NCBI RefSeq assembly: GCF_041734645.1
Contig: NZ_CP162010.1
Location: forward strand, 124,001 to 188,000
Direction: 5' to 3'
DNA from: Rodentibacter sp901420285
GTDB lineage: Bacteria > Pseudomonadota > Gammaproteobacteria > Enterobacterales > Pasteurellaceae
DNA: 64,000 nt
Shown here: piece by piece, positions 52,077 to 60,858 of the stretch
Numbering within the stretch: the first letter of the stretch is position 1
How the letters are laid out: every line of letters starts with the position of its first letter
Program-made: the position numbers and the translations under genes
The notes under the pieces: model-generated
What the model was told of the DNA's origin: nothing
The model's database searches: none
Seen by the model: only the letters and a program-made list of their open reading frames with translations

Positions 52077-53291
52077 TCAACCGACCACGAAAGGCAAATA
52101 TCCGGCGCGGATGGCAAACGGAATGGCGGTAATTGCCACGCCGAGCGCTAACACCACGAACAAGGCCAGATTGCCGCCTCGGACGCGGTACGGCAGATGC
52201 GGATGGAGACGGCGCGCTTTCCATACTAAGCTGACCGGCAATACCACTGCGTAGAAGGCGAACATTTGGCCGGCGTAGCCAAGCGCCAAGATAAAACCTT
52301 CCGGGTAGAACAAAGCGAAAATCAATGGCGGAATAAAGGTGAATAAACCGAGCGTGATGCGGCCGGCGGAGCGGTTAAAGGAACGTTTTAGTAAGTCCTC
52401 GATACATTCCAGCAAACCTAACCCCACGCCTAGAAATGATGTTACCAAGGCCAAGGTTGAGAATAATTTTACTGCGCCGGCAATGATGCTGCTGCCGGTT
52501 ATCGCAAGCGTCGCTTTCACTAAGCCGTTTAAGGTAGCGTCTTCTTGCAAAATTTGTAAGAAGTCGTTTTGCGTGAGTAAGCCGTGGGTGGAAAGTTGCC
52601 ATAAAATATAGGCGCCGAGCGTAATTCCCGAACCGACCAAAATCGACCGGCGCAACGCGTTTACGTTCCCCCCCAAATATTTATTTAAACTCGGAATGGA
52701 ACCGTGAAAACCGAATGCGGTGAAAAACACCGGGCTGGCGGAAATCATTAAAGCATTGTCGATCGGCATTGCCATTAAGTTGTCGAATTGGATTTTCGGT
52801 AACATTAAGCTCAACACCAGCACGAACGCGGCGATCATCACGAAAAATAAGACGCGATTGATTTTGTCCACCGAATGGGTGCCGATTACAATAAATGTGC
52901 CGAAAATCACGGTAAAGAGTAACACGGCGAGCTTATTGGAGCTGCCCGTATCGCCTGTGGCGGGTAATAAATCCATCAGCAGTGAACCGCCGCCACTGAC
53001 GTAAGCGGCGATTAATGCATATAAAAAAACGATTAAAACCAAGGTGGAAACAATGCGTCCCGCTTTGCCGAAATACTGTTCGGCAAGCGTGCCAATGCCC
53101 GCGTCGCTTTCGGCGGTTTGATACAGTTCAACGAATAATAAGGCGCTGAAAGTAAGCAATGCCCACAGTGATAGCAATAAAACGATGGTAAAGCCGAAAC
53201 CGATGCCGGCCGAAGTGAGCGGCATGGCGAGCATGCCTGCGCCGATCATGGTACCGGCGACGAGTAATGTACTGCCTACGGTTTTGTTCAT
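52077..53291 (-). CDS. tyrP: Tyrosine-specific transport protein
   Basis: Proton-driven aromatic amino acid permease of the HAAAP family, 404 residues with eleven helices. The start SLLVAGTMIGAGMLAMPLTSAG-like (TLLVAGTMIGAGMLAMPL), FVELYQTAESDAGIGTLAEQYF and FFTAFGFHGSIPSLNKYLGG closely follow TyrP; Mtr is the alternative. Two TyrR boxes overlap its promoter, which favours TyrP. It is a single-gene unit ending at the rdgC terminator. Confidence 0.9.
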   Translation of the reverse strand: MNKTVGSTLLVAGTMIGAGMLAMPLTSAGIGFGFTIVLLLSLWALLTFSALLFVELYQTAESDAGIGTLAEQYFGKAGRIVSTLVLIVFLYALIAAYVSGGGSLLMDLLPATGDTGSSNKLAVLLFTVIFGTFIVIGTHSVDKINRVLFFVMIAAFVLVLSLMLPKIQFDNLMAMPIDNALMISASPVFFTAFGFHGSIPSLNKYLGGNVNALRRSILVGSGITLGAYILWQLSTHGLLTQNDFLQILQEDATLNGLVKATLAITGSSIIAGAVKLFSTLALVTSFLGVGLGLLECIEDLLKRSFNRSAGRITLGLFTFIPPLIFALFYPEGFILALGYAGQMFAFYAVVLPVSLVWKARRLHPHLPYRVRGGNLALFVVLALGVAITAIPFAIRAGYLPFVVG

Positions 53292-53306
53292 TTTTCATTC
53301 CTTTTT

Positions 53307-53356
53307 TGTAATTAAAAATTTACGCGGATTGTATTTTAGAATTTACAGTCTGTAAA
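53307..53356 (-). promoter_or_regulatory. tyrP promoter with two TyrR boxes
   Basis: TyrR boxes follow TGTAAA-N6-TTTACA. Box 1 (53307-53324) is TGTAAT-N6-TTTACG; box 2 (53330-53347) is TGTATT-N6-TTTACA; their centres are 23 bases apart. On the minus strand TTTACA (53356-53351) and TACAAT (53333-53328) form a -35/-10 pair with a 17-base spacer, so box 2 overlaps the promoter. E. coli tyrP is likewise controlled by two TyrR boxes. The rest of the 343-base gap to 53634 has motif copies at 53436-53444 and 53611-53621 but no supported gene. Confidence 0.7.
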
Positions 53357-53634
53357 GGTGGTTCACCGCTTTATTTTATCTTGGAGTTAACTCATCCATT
53401 TTTGCTCAAGTGTTGCCTCTGAATCCGCTTACGGGCACCGCATTGGATGCTTTTGTTTACAGTATGCCGAGCATAAATGTTCTATCATTGCACCGAATGA
53501 CAACGCAGTGTGTCGATGTGGTTCTTCTCCAAATCGTTTCAAATAATTAATCGTCGCATCGCTTTTTAGTGCATCTTGCGGAAGGTAAAGAAATGATCCT
53601 TTCTTTGTTCAATGCGGTGCTGTTGAGGGAGTTC

Positions 53635-54402
53635 ATGAATCAGAAAACCAGCATATACTACCACGAACATTTTTTCGCGCTTTATCGAAAGCTTCGTGCC
53701 AATCCGATAAGCTTAAACGAAATTGTGGAAAAGCCGACCATGCTTGCGTTATTACCGGATTTACACGGCAAAAAATTGCTCGATCTTGGTTGCGGCTGCG
53801 GCGAGCATTTACGGCTTTATTTGCAACAAGGCGCGGCGGCGGTGACGGGGTTGGATTTATCCGTCAATATGTTAGCGCAAGCCCACCACGACTTGCTCCA
53901 ATGCGGTGCTGATACGACAGTCTGTTCTTTGTATCACTTACCGATGGAAAATTTAGCCGACTTGCCGGAAGACGGTTTTGACGTGATTACCAGTTCTTTC
54001 GCTTTTCATTATGTGCAAGATTTTCCTGCGTTGTTGGCTTCAATTGCCGATAAATTAGCGCCCGGCGGCACGTTGCTGTTTTCTCAGGAACATCCAATAA
54101 CCACTTGCCACAAAGAAGGCGAACGCTGGGAAAAGGATAATAATAAACAACAGGTTGCGTATCGTTTGAATCATTATCGCGAGGAAGGCGAGCGCGACCG
54201 AAATTGGTTCAAACAGCCGTTTAAAACTTACCATCGCACCGTTGCAACAATTGTTAACGATTTAATTGCGGCGGGGTTTCAAATCGAGCGAATGGCAGAA
54301 CCGATGCTCGCCGATCAACCCGAGTGGCTCGATGAATTTAAAGATTTGCAGCATCGCCCGGTGTTGCTTTTCGTTCGGGCAAAGAAAATCGTTTCGGCGT
54401 AA
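53635..54402 (+). CDS. Class I SAM-dependent methyltransferase
   Basis: A 255-residue methyltransferase with the SAM motif LLDLGCGCGEHL (about 48-59), TGLDLSVNMLAQA and the later DVITSSFAFHYVQDFPALL. It resembles generic small-molecule methyltransferases of the UbiE/Tam type; the substrate is unknown. I place the start at the ATG at 53635 behind a GAGGGA site. The open frame continues upstream to a GTG at 53569, where a motif copy encodes FNAVLL, but that part looks like read-through. An internal motif copy encodes LLQCGADTT. Confidence 0.8.
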   Translation: MNQKTSIYYHEHFFALYRKLRANPISLNEIVEKPTMLALLPDLHGKKLLDLGCGCGEHLRLYLQQGAAAVTGLDLSVNMLAQAHHDLLQCGADTTVCSLYHLPMENLADLPEDGFDVITSSFAFHYVQDFPALLASIADKLAPGGTLLFSQEHPITTCHKEGERWEKDNNKQQVAYRLNHYREEGERDRNWFKQPFKTYHRTVATIVNDLIAAGFQIERMAEPMLADQPEWLDEFKDLQHRPVLLFVRAKKIVSA

Positions 54403-54430
54403 AAATAAACTGGTTTTCGCCCTCTCTTTG

Positions 54431-54574
54431 TGATATAAAACGCACCGCTGTTTTTGCCGTTAAAAAAACAGCGTTTTTATTTACAACACACACATATCAT
54501 CAAGGCTTCATCGGGGTGCCAAACGGTCGATGAGCTGATATGTGGAGGCTCAACCCCAATAAAAGGAAAATATT
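54431..54574 (+). ncRNA. rpsB leader with promoter, 5' hairpin and S2-type fold
   Basis: TG-A-TATAAA (54431-54439) is an extended -10. CGCTGTTTTT (54446-54455) and AAAAAAACAGCG (54462-54473) form a hairpin followed by five T, terminator-like, at the very start of the transcript or ending the upstream gene. Then CACATATCA (54491-54499) pairs with TGATATGTG (54536-54544), enclosing TCATCG (54508-54513) with CGATGA (54528-54533). GGGGT (54513-54517) can pair with ACCCC (54553-54557), a pseudoknot close to the ribosome site. Gammaproteobacterial rpsB leaders of this position bind S2 to repress rpsB-tsf. Confidence 0.75.
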
Positions 54575-55312
54575 ATGGCACAAGTTTCAATGCGCGACAT
54601 GATCAACGCGGGCGTACACTTCGGACACCAAACTCGTTACTGGAATCCACAAATGAAACCTTTCATTTTTGGTGCACGTAATGGTGTTCACATCATCAAT
54701 CTTGAAAAAACCTTACCTTTATTCAACGACGCGCTTGCCGAATTAACCCGCATCGCGAGCAACAACGGTAAAGTTTTATTCGTCGGTACGAAACGCGCAG
54801 CTCAAGAAGCGGTAGAAGCCGCGGCATTAGACTGTCAACAATATTATGTAAATCACCGTTGGTTAGGCGGTATGTTGACTAACTGGAAAACAGTTCGTCA
54901 ATCAATTAAACGTTTAAAAGATTTGGAAACCCAATCTCAAGACGGTACTTTCGACAAATTAACCAAAAAAGAAGCGTTAATGCGTAGCCGTGAGATGGAA
55001 AAACTTGAATTAAGCCTCGGCGGTATCAAAAATATGGGCGGTTTACCGGATGCGTTATTTGTCATCGGTGCGGATCACGAACATATCGCGGTGAAAGAAG
55101 CGAACAACCTTGGCATTCCTGTATTCGCTATCGTGGATACCAACTCTACACCAGCCGGTGTGGATTATGTTATCCCGGGCAATGATGACGCAACTCGCGC
55201 AATCCAACTTTATTTAACGGCTGCAGCAGCAGCGGTGAAAGAAGGTCGCGGTAACAATGTTGAAGCGATTGCGGAAGAATTAGTTGTAGAAGTGGAAGCG
55301 ACGGAACAATAA
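54575..55312 (+). CDS. rpsB: 30S ribosomal protein S2
   Basis: Late-assembling small-subunit protein, also the repressor of its own operon through the leader. The 245 residues start MAQVSMRDMINAGVHFGHQT and include NHRWLGGMLTNWKTVRQSI and the coiled-coil region near 115-130. Followed by tsf in the standard operon, with a 133-base gap. Confidence 0.98.
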   Translation: MAQVSMRDMINAGVHFGHQTRYWNPQMKPFIFGARNGVHIINLEKTLPLFNDALAELTRIASNNGKVLFVGTKRAAQEAVEAAALDCQQYYVNHRWLGGMLTNWKTVRQSIKRLKDLETQSQDGTFDKLTKKEALMRSREMEKLELSLGGIKNMGGLPDALFVIGADHEHIAVKEANNLGIPVFAIVDTNSTPAGVDYVIPGNDDATRAIQLYLTAAAAAVKEGRGNNVEAIAEELVVEVEATEQ

Positions 55313-55445
55313 TTCGGGTTATCGAAATAAGGCTCAGCCCTTATTAATCAAAACGATTAATTGGCACAGGGGCTAAAATTTAGCCCCTGTATTTTTACCC
55401 AAAGTACGTTTAAAGCACCGTACTTTAAGACAGAGGATTGGAAAA

Positions 55446-56297
55446 ATGGCTGAAATTACAGCAGCATTAGTAAAAGAACTGCGCGAACGTACCGGCGCAG
55501 GCATGATGGAATGTAAAAAAGCGTTAGTTGAAGCGAACGGCGACATTGAATTGGCCATCGACAACATGCGTAAATCCGGTCAAGCGAAAGCGGCGAAAAA
55601 AGCCGGTCGCGTAGCCGCAGAAGGTGTAATTCTTGCACGTATTGAAAATGGCTTCGGTGTATTGGTCGAAATGAACTGCGAAACCGACTTCGTTGCGAAA
55701 GATGCGGGCTTCTTAGGCTTGGCAAACGAAGTGGCGGATTATGCCGCCGCGCACAAAGGCACGACAATTGAACAATTACAGGCGCATTTTGAAGAAAAAC
55801 GTGCGGCGTTAGTAGCGAAAATCGGCGAAAACATGACTATTCGTCGTGTCGCTTATTTAGATGGTAAAGTCATCGCACAATACTTACACGGCGCGAAAAT
55901 TGGTGTGTTAGTGGCGGGCGAAGGGTCTGCGGAAGAACTCAAAAAAGTAGCAATGCATGTTGCTGCGTCTAAACCTGAATTCGTTAACCCGGAAGACGTT
56001 TCCGCCGAAGTGGTAGAACATGAACGTCAAATCCAAATCGACATCGCGATTAATTCCGGTAAACCGAAAGAAATCGCAGAGAAAATGGTTGAAGGCCGTA
56101 TGAAGAAATTTACCGGCGAAGTGTCTTTAACCGGTCAAGCATTCGTGATGGATCCGTCTGTTTCTGTAGGTGATTTCTTAAAATCTGTAAACACTTCTGT
56201 GTCTAACTTCATTCGTTTAGAAGTGGGTGAAGGTATCGAAAAAGTGGAAGAGGATTTTGCCGCTGAAGTGGCTAAAATTACCGGCGGTAATGCTTAA
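55446..56297 (+). CDS. tsf: Elongation factor Ts
   Basis: Nucleotide exchange factor for EF-Tu. The 283 residues contain the N-terminal UBA-like region ALVKELRERTGAGMMECKKA and the core ETDFVAKD at about 78-85, whose TDFV contacts EF-Tu. It is closed by an intrinsic terminator. In E. coli pyrH follows; here a convergent eptA-like gene lies between. Confidence 0.98.
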   Translation: MAEITAALVKELRERTGAGMMECKKALVEANGDIELAIDNMRKSGQAKAAKKAGRVAAEGVILARIENGFGVLVEMNCETDFVAKDAGFLGLANEVADYAAAHKGTTIEQLQAHFEEKRAALVAKIGENMTIRRVAYLDGKVIAQYLHGAKIGVLVAGEGSAEELKKVAMHVAASKPEFVNPEDVSAEVVEHERQIQIDIAINSGKPKEIAEKMVEGRMKKFTGEVSLTGQAFVMDPSVSVGDFLKSVNTSVSNFIRLEVGEGIEKVEEDFAAEVAKITGGNA

Positions 56298-56315
56298 TTC
56301 TTTTTTCAGAGATAA

Positions 56316-56345
56316 AAAAGCCGATAACTTGGTTATCGGCTTTTG
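56316..56345. terminator. Terminator after tsf
   Basis: AAAAGCCGATAAC and GTTATCGGCTTTT pair around TTG, 20 bases past tsf. It lies between convergent genes and can also end the eptA-like transcript. Confidence 0.92.
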
Positions 56346-56354
56346 TTTTGCGTG

Positions 56355-57938
56355 TTATTTATGTTTCGGTCGGATATCGATTGCCGGATCATCATCTTTA
56401 CGATATTTCTCATTAATGCGCTTTTGCAAGCCGAAATCGTCTTTATCCGCTTGGCTAGAAAATAAATCTTCTTCCTGAGTAAGTTTCGGATTCTTAATGC
56501 CGATCCAAGTTGCAACACCTTCTAAGAAGTTCAAACCGGATTTAAATGCTTTGTATTCTTTCCGTTCGCTATCATCGGACGACAATTTAAACAGCGGGAT
56601 ATCATGGTGTTCGCGGCTGAAACAGTTTTGATTAAATAACAACACGTTATTTTTTTCATCCTGTTGATGGCATAAACCGTGATCGGAAAAATAAATCATC
56701 GAAAACGTGCGTCCTGTTTTCGTCGAGTTCTCTTCAAGCTGTTCATACACTCGTTTTAAAAATTCATCGGTTTTCTTAATGGAAGAAACATAGCAGTTCA
56801 AATAGCCATATTTCGGATCGATTTCCTCATCTTTATAAATTTTTGGATAATCTTCCACACGGTCGCACGCCAGCGGATGCGAGCCGTAAATATGTAATAC
56901 AATAAAACGTTTCCCTTGAATTGGATCTTCTAATACTTGAGTGAGTTTAGGCAGTAAATCGAAATCACTAAAGTTGGTGGAATTAAAACTGCCTCCTTTT
57001 TTTAAGAAAATGGTTTCATCAGATTTTGCGGCCAGTGACGATACCGGCGTATCGAATTCGCCCAACATACCTTGGTTTGATAGCCAATAGGTTTTAATGC
57101 CGGCGGATTTGACCAAATCGACTAAACTCAAATCGTAATTCGGCTCCCACTTTTCTTTGTTCGGCAAGGTTAACATTAAACGTAACGAGGCGACGGTATT
57201 AGTGCCGGCGGAGCGCAAGCCGTCAATCAGCGTTCCTTTTGCATTCGACATAAATGGCGTATTTTCAATCGGATAGCCGTACGCCTGATGATAATCTTTG
57301 CGTGCACTTTCGCCCAATACAATTACATAATCGTCGTAACGAGAATTTTCCAGTACGGATTTGCCCCAATTATTGGATTGCGACATTTGTTTGAGTTTTT
57401 GCATTTCGTCTATTATTTTTAGCGTAGAACTCAGCGTTTCCTTAAGCGGCTCGGCAATCGGTAAATAAAATGCAAAAAGCAAGGTCGTCAGTACAATAAA
57501 GGTTTTGTTACGATAAAATTTAACGCCGAATTTAACTGCACTTTTATATTGCACGAATAGCAAAATTGGGATCGCAATGGCAATTAAATAACTTGTCAGC
57601 GGAATTTGTAGCAAAAACTCTTTGGTTTCCAGCATATCAGTGGCGAACACAGAAGCGATATATTGATAGCTCGGCGCGCCGAAATTTAAACCGGTGGGCG
57701 TATAAAAGGCGTGCGCCAACCCCAGCGGCAACATAATAAAATAGAAAGATTTTTTGCTACTGCTTAATAAAAGAATCAACGCAGTGGAGAGTAAAATTAG
57801 CACCGCATTGGGACTCGGAAACATCCCCGAACCGATTAACATAAAGTAGCCGGCTGTCAGGGCACAAATAAAAACGAAAAGCGTGGCTAAAATTCGGTAA
57901 GTTTTTTGTGTGTTCATATCATCTCTATTGGAAAACAA
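56355..57938 (-). CDS. Phosphoethanolamine transferase (EptA/sulfatase family)
   Basis: Membrane enzyme that transfers phosphoethanolamine to LPS sugars or lipid A on the periplasmic side. The 527 residues have five N-terminal helices (to about 170) and an alkaline-phosphatase-like periplasmic domain with VLGESARKDYHQAYGYP (nucleophile region, Ser where many members have Thr), LHIYGSHPLACDRV, and IYFSDHGLCHQ with the metal-binding Asp-His. It resembles the Haemophilus HI1064 protein, also next to pyrH. The target on LPS is unknown. A motif copy encodes SPNAVLILLS within a membrane helix. Confidence 0.87.
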   Translation of the reverse strand: MFSNRDDMNTQKTYRILATLFVFICALTAGYFMLIGSGMFPSPNAVLILLSTALILLLSSSKKSFYFIMLPLGLAHAFYTPTGLNFGAPSYQYIASVFATDMLETKEFLLQIPLTSYLIAIAIPILLFVQYKSAVKFGVKFYRNKTFIVLTTLLFAFYLPIAEPLKETLSSTLKIIDEMQKLKQMSQSNNWGKSVLENSRYDDYVIVLGESARKDYHQAYGYPIENTPFMSNAKGTLIDGLRSAGTNTVASLRLMLTLPNKEKWEPNYDLSLVDLVKSAGIKTYWLSNQGMLGEFDTPVSSLAAKSDETIFLKKGGSFNSTNFSDFDLLPKLTQVLEDPIQGKRFIVLHIYGSHPLACDRVEDYPKIYKDEEIDPKYGYLNCYVSSIKKTDEFLKRVYEQLEENSTKTGRTFSMIYFSDHGLCHQQDEKNNVLLFNQNCFSREHHDIPLFKLSSDDSERKEYKAFKSGLNFLEGVATWIGIKNPKLTQEEDLFSSQADKDDFGLQKRINEKYRKDDDPAIDIRPKHK

Positions 57939-58051
57939 ATGCTGCTCATTATCTCCTTTTTGCGCCGGATTTCCAGTTTTAACTTCTTCACTCTTGCGTG
58001 GTTATTCTATAAAATAAGCCAATTTTTTAAGCCAGAAAGGAAAAATAAATA

Positions 58052-58765
58052 ATGAGCCGACCGATTTATAAACGTATTTTATTGAAATTAAGTGGTGAAG
58101 CATTACAAGGCGACGAAGGATTCGGTATTGATCCGTCAATCCTTGATCGCATGGCGATTGAAATCAAAGAATTAGTCGAAATGGGGGTAGAAGTTGGCGT
58201 CGTGCTAGGTGGTGGTAACTTATTCCGCGGCGCAAAATTGGCGAAAGCCGGCATGAATCGTGTGGTGGGCGACCACATGGGAATGTTGGCTACGGTCATG
58301 AACGGTTTAGCGATGCGCGATTCCTTATTTCGAGCGGATGTAAACGCAAAATTGATGTCGGCGTTCCAACTAAACGGTATTTGCGACACTTACAATTGGT
58401 CGGAAGCGATTAAAATGTTACGTGAAAAACGCGTGGTGATTTTCTCCGCCGGTACCGGCAGCCCATTTTTTACCACCGATTCGGCCGCCTGTTTACGCGG
58501 TATCGAAATCGAAGCGGACGTTGTGTTAAAAGCGACGAAAGTAGACGGCGTATATGATTGCGATCCGGCGAAAAATCAGGATGCCAAACTGTATAAAAAT
58601 CTAAGCTACGATGAAGTGATTGATAAAGAATTGCAGGTGATGGACTTGGCAGCGTTTACTTTAGCGCGCGACCACGGCATGCCGATCCGTGTGTTCAATA
58701 TGGGGCGTCCGGGTGCATTGCGTAACGTAGTGCTCGGCACGGAAGAGGGCACTACGATTTGTTAA
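58052..58765 (+). CDS. pyrH: Uridylate kinase
   Basis: Phosphorylates UMP to UDP; hexameric, activated by GTP and inhibited by UTP. The 237 residues show the amino-acid-kinase motifs RILLKLSGEALQG, VVLGGGNLFRGA, GTGSPFFTTDSAA and KATKVDGVYDCDP. A terminator follows and the usual partner frr is not in the next position. Confidence 0.97.
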   Translation: MSRPIYKRILLKLSGEALQGDEGFGIDPSILDRMAIEIKELVEMGVEVGVVLGGGNLFRGAKLAKAGMNRVVGDHMGMLATVMNGLAMRDSLFRADVNAKLMSAFQLNGICDTYNWSEAIKMLREKRVVIFSAGTGSPFFTTDSAACLRGIEIEADVVLKATKVDGVYDCDPAKNQDAKLYKNLSYDEVIDKELQVMDLAAFTLARDHGMPIRVFNMGRPGALRNVVLGTEEGTTIC

Positions 58766-58790
58766 TGGTGATTTAACACATTAACTAATG

Positions 58791-58820
58791 AGGCGACCCA
58801 AATGCGGTCGCCTTTTCTTT
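58791..58820 (+). terminator. Terminator of pyrH
   Basis: AGGCGACC (58791-58798) and GGTCGCCT (58806-58813) pair around CAAATGC, followed by TTTCTTTT. Confidence 0.88.
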
Positions 58821-58894
58821 TGGGTTAATTCAATTTGCGCCGGAAAGTAAGGTAATTGGGAGAATTGAATTTTTCACCGGCCCAAAGCGACTTT

Positions 58895-58906
58895 CAATGC
58901 GGTGCT
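58895..58906 (+). repeat. Single CAATGCGGTGCT motif downstream of mnmA
   Basis: An unpaired full copy in the gap between the convergent pyrH and mnmA genes, about 37 bases from the mnmA stop. No hairpin partner is visible. Confidence 0.6.
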
Positions 58907-58942
58907 CTGGGAGAAGGTCGCTGAGCATGTAGCGGCTTTGGT

Positions 58943-60097
58943 TTACTCGAGGGTAAGACGTTCTTCAATAATACCGCCGCCCAGGCAAACTTCACCGAGA
59001 TAAAATACGGCGGATTGACCCGGCGTCACTGCTGCTTGCGGTTCATTGAAAATGACGCGGATAGTTTCATCGTCGATAGGCTCAATCACACAAGGAATAT
59101 CCGTTTGGCGATAGCGGGTTTTTACTGTGCAACGGAATGGTTCACGAATCGGTTGGCGATCGACCCAATGAAGCTGTTTTGCCATTAAGCCTTTGGAGAA
59201 TAAACGAGGATGATCGTGTCCTTGTGCCACAATCAGTTCGTTATTTTTCACGTCTTTATCTACCACATACCACGCTTCCTCACCGGCATTTTTCAAACCA
59301 CCGATGCCTAAGCCTTTGCGCTGACCTAAAGTGTGATACATCAAGCCATCATGGCGACCGATCACTTCGCCATCCACCGTACGAATATCGCCCGGTTGTG
59401 CCGGCAAATAGCGCGCTAAAAAGTCTTTGAATTTACGCTCACCGATAAAACAAATACCGGTCGAATCTTTTTTCTTCGCCGTGACCAAACCTAAATCTTC
59501 CGCGATGGCGCGCACAATCGGCTTTTCAATATCGCCTACCGGAAATAGACTTTGCCCTACTTGTTTGTGGCTAAGCGTATAAAGGAAATAGCTTTGGTCT
59601 TTATTGGCATCTAAACCACGTAATAATTGCGCATTATCATCACCTGCACGACGCACATAATGCCCGGTGGCAATATAATTCGCGCCTAAATCTTCCGCTG
59701 CATATTCCAAGAACGCTTTAAATTTAATTTCTTTGTTGCACAGAATATCCGGGTTCGGCGTGCGGCCCGCTTTGTATTCACTAAGGAAATGTTCAAACAC
59801 ATTATCCCAATATTCCGCCGCAAAATTGATTTTATGCAGCTTAATGCCGAGCTTGTCGCACACTGCTTGCGCGTCTGCGAGGTCGGCTGCTGCGGTACAA
59901 TAATCGGTATCGTCATCTTCTTCCCAGTTCTTCATAAACAAACCTTCTACTTGATAGCCTTGTTGTTGAAGAATGAACGCGGAAACTGAAGAATCCACTC
60001 CGCCCGAAATCCCGCAAATCACTTTTTTTGTGGCATTTTCGGCAAGTTGTTCAGCGCTTAAGGTTGCAAAGTGTTGGTTGTAAGTTTTTGATAACAT
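58943..60097 (-). CDS. mnmA: tRNA 2-thiouridylase MnmA
   Basis: Inserts sulfur at position 2 of wobble uridine in tRNAs for Lys, Glu and Gln, using sulfur relayed by the Tus proteins (tusDCB at 28 kb). The 384 residues contain the PP-loop SGGVDSS at 31-37 and the catalytic cysteines in NPDILCNKE (Cys120) and STGICFIGE. Downstream of the toxin-antitoxin pair on the same strand, 8 bases after the toxin gene, so read-through from that promoter is possible. Confidence 0.97.
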   Translation of the reverse strand: MLSKTYNQHFATLSAEQLAENATKKVICGISGGVDSSVSAFILQQQGYQVEGLFMKNWEEDDDTDYCTAAADLADAQAVCDKLGIKLHKINFAAEYWDNVFEHFLSEYKAGRTPNPDILCNKEIKFKAFLEYAAEDLGANYIATGHYVRRAGDDNAQLLRGLDANKDQSYFLYTLSHKQVGQSLFPVGDIEKPIVRAIAEDLGLVTAKKKDSTGICFIGERKFKDFLARYLPAQPGDIRTVDGEVIGRHDGLMYHTLGQRKGLGIGGLKNAGEEAWYVVDKDVKNNELIVAQGHDHPRLFSKGLMAKQLHWVDRQPIREPFRCTVKTRYRQTDIPCVIEPIDDETIRVIFNEPQAAVTPGQSAVFYLGEVCLGGGIIEERLTLE

Positions 60098-60105
60098 AAT
60101 ATTTT

Positions 60106-60582
60106 CTAAAGTTTTAACATTAATGTGAGATCATCAATCGGTGAAGGTTGAAAACCATAACTAAGATAAAATGCTTTCGCTTTTTCATTCAAAGCATGGA
60201 CAAGTAATGCGCGAACGCCAATTTGTTCGCTTACTGATTTAGCGCGCAGTACCGCATCTTTTAACATAGCTGCCCCAAAGTGCCTGCCTTGTACTGATTT
60301 ATCTACTGCTAAACGCCCTAAAATGATAACGGGAATGGGATCCGGCATATTTCGGCGAATATTACCGGTAGCCTGTAAGTGAGTAATCGCGCCGGACGCC
60401 ATCGCATAATACGCCACTACATTTTTATTTTGATCACAAACCACAAAAGTTCGGCTAGCCTGACTAATTTGATTTTTCAATGCATTGCGCTTAAGCCATT
60501 GATTTAATACTTCTTCACCACAATCGAATGTTGTCAAATGATGTTGATTAGAAAGCGATTCAGGGAAAGAATAACCAGCCAT
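60106..60582 (-). CDS. GNAT-family toxin, TacT type
   Basis: A 158-residue acetyltransferase of the type that acetylates the amino group of aminoacyl-tRNA and blocks translation. The start at 60582 (MAGYSFPESLSN) overlaps the antitoxin stop as TAATG; an upstream ATG at 60594 is possible. The acetyl-CoA site GRLAVDKSVQGRHFGAAML and the C-terminal YLSYGFQP with the conserved tyrosine are intact, so the enzyme looks active. The DUF1778 partner upstream supports a toxin-antitoxin role, inferred from the families. Confidence 0.88.
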   Translation of the reverse strand: MAGYSFPESLSNQHHLTTFDCGEEVLNQWLKRNALKNQISQASRTFVVCDQNKNVVAYYAMASGAITHLQATGNIRRNMPDPIPVIILGRLAVDKSVQGRHFGAAMLKDAVLRAKSVSEQIGVRALLVHALNEKAKAFYLSYGFQPSPIDDLTLMLKL

Positions 60583-60842
60583 TATTCTATCCAAGGAGCT
60601 TTAATCGAAAAGAGTTTATCCATTGAATGATGATCAACAGGTTGCTCAAGTGCGGTCAAAAATTGGTTAAATTTTTCTTCCTCAAGCTGGAATAGTGTTC
60701 GATCTAAAATAACGTTTTTAGCATTATTACATGCTGACTCTAACATAAAATCAGAACGGCTTTTGCCGAGCAACTCTGCCGCATAATCAATCAAATCCCG
60801 CTGATTAGGCATAGCTCGGAGATTAATTGTCGCTGTACGCAT
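60582..60842 (-). CDS. DUF1778 antitoxin, TacA type
   Basis: An 86-residue ribbon-helix-helix antitoxin: the N-terminal TATINLRAMPNQRDLIDYAA and LLGKSRSDFMLESA form the DNA-binding fold, and the C-terminal half (ALEQPVDHHSMDKLFSIKAPW) would wrap the toxin. I start it at the ATG at 60842; a longer open frame to 60920 reads through the operator region. Repeated half-sites lie directly upstream, consistent with autorepression. Confidence 0.88.
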   Translation of the reverse strand: MRTATINLRAMPNQRDLIDYAAELLGKSRSDFMLESACNNAKNVILDRTLFQLEEEKFNQFLTALEQPVDHHSMDKLFSIKAPWIE

Positions 60843-60858
60843 AACTATCCTTTCGTCT

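Noticed and set aside
53569..53634. Upstream GTG start for the methyltransferase
   Set aside because: The extra 22 residues are largely motif-encoded, and the ATG at 53635 has a proper GAGGGA site.
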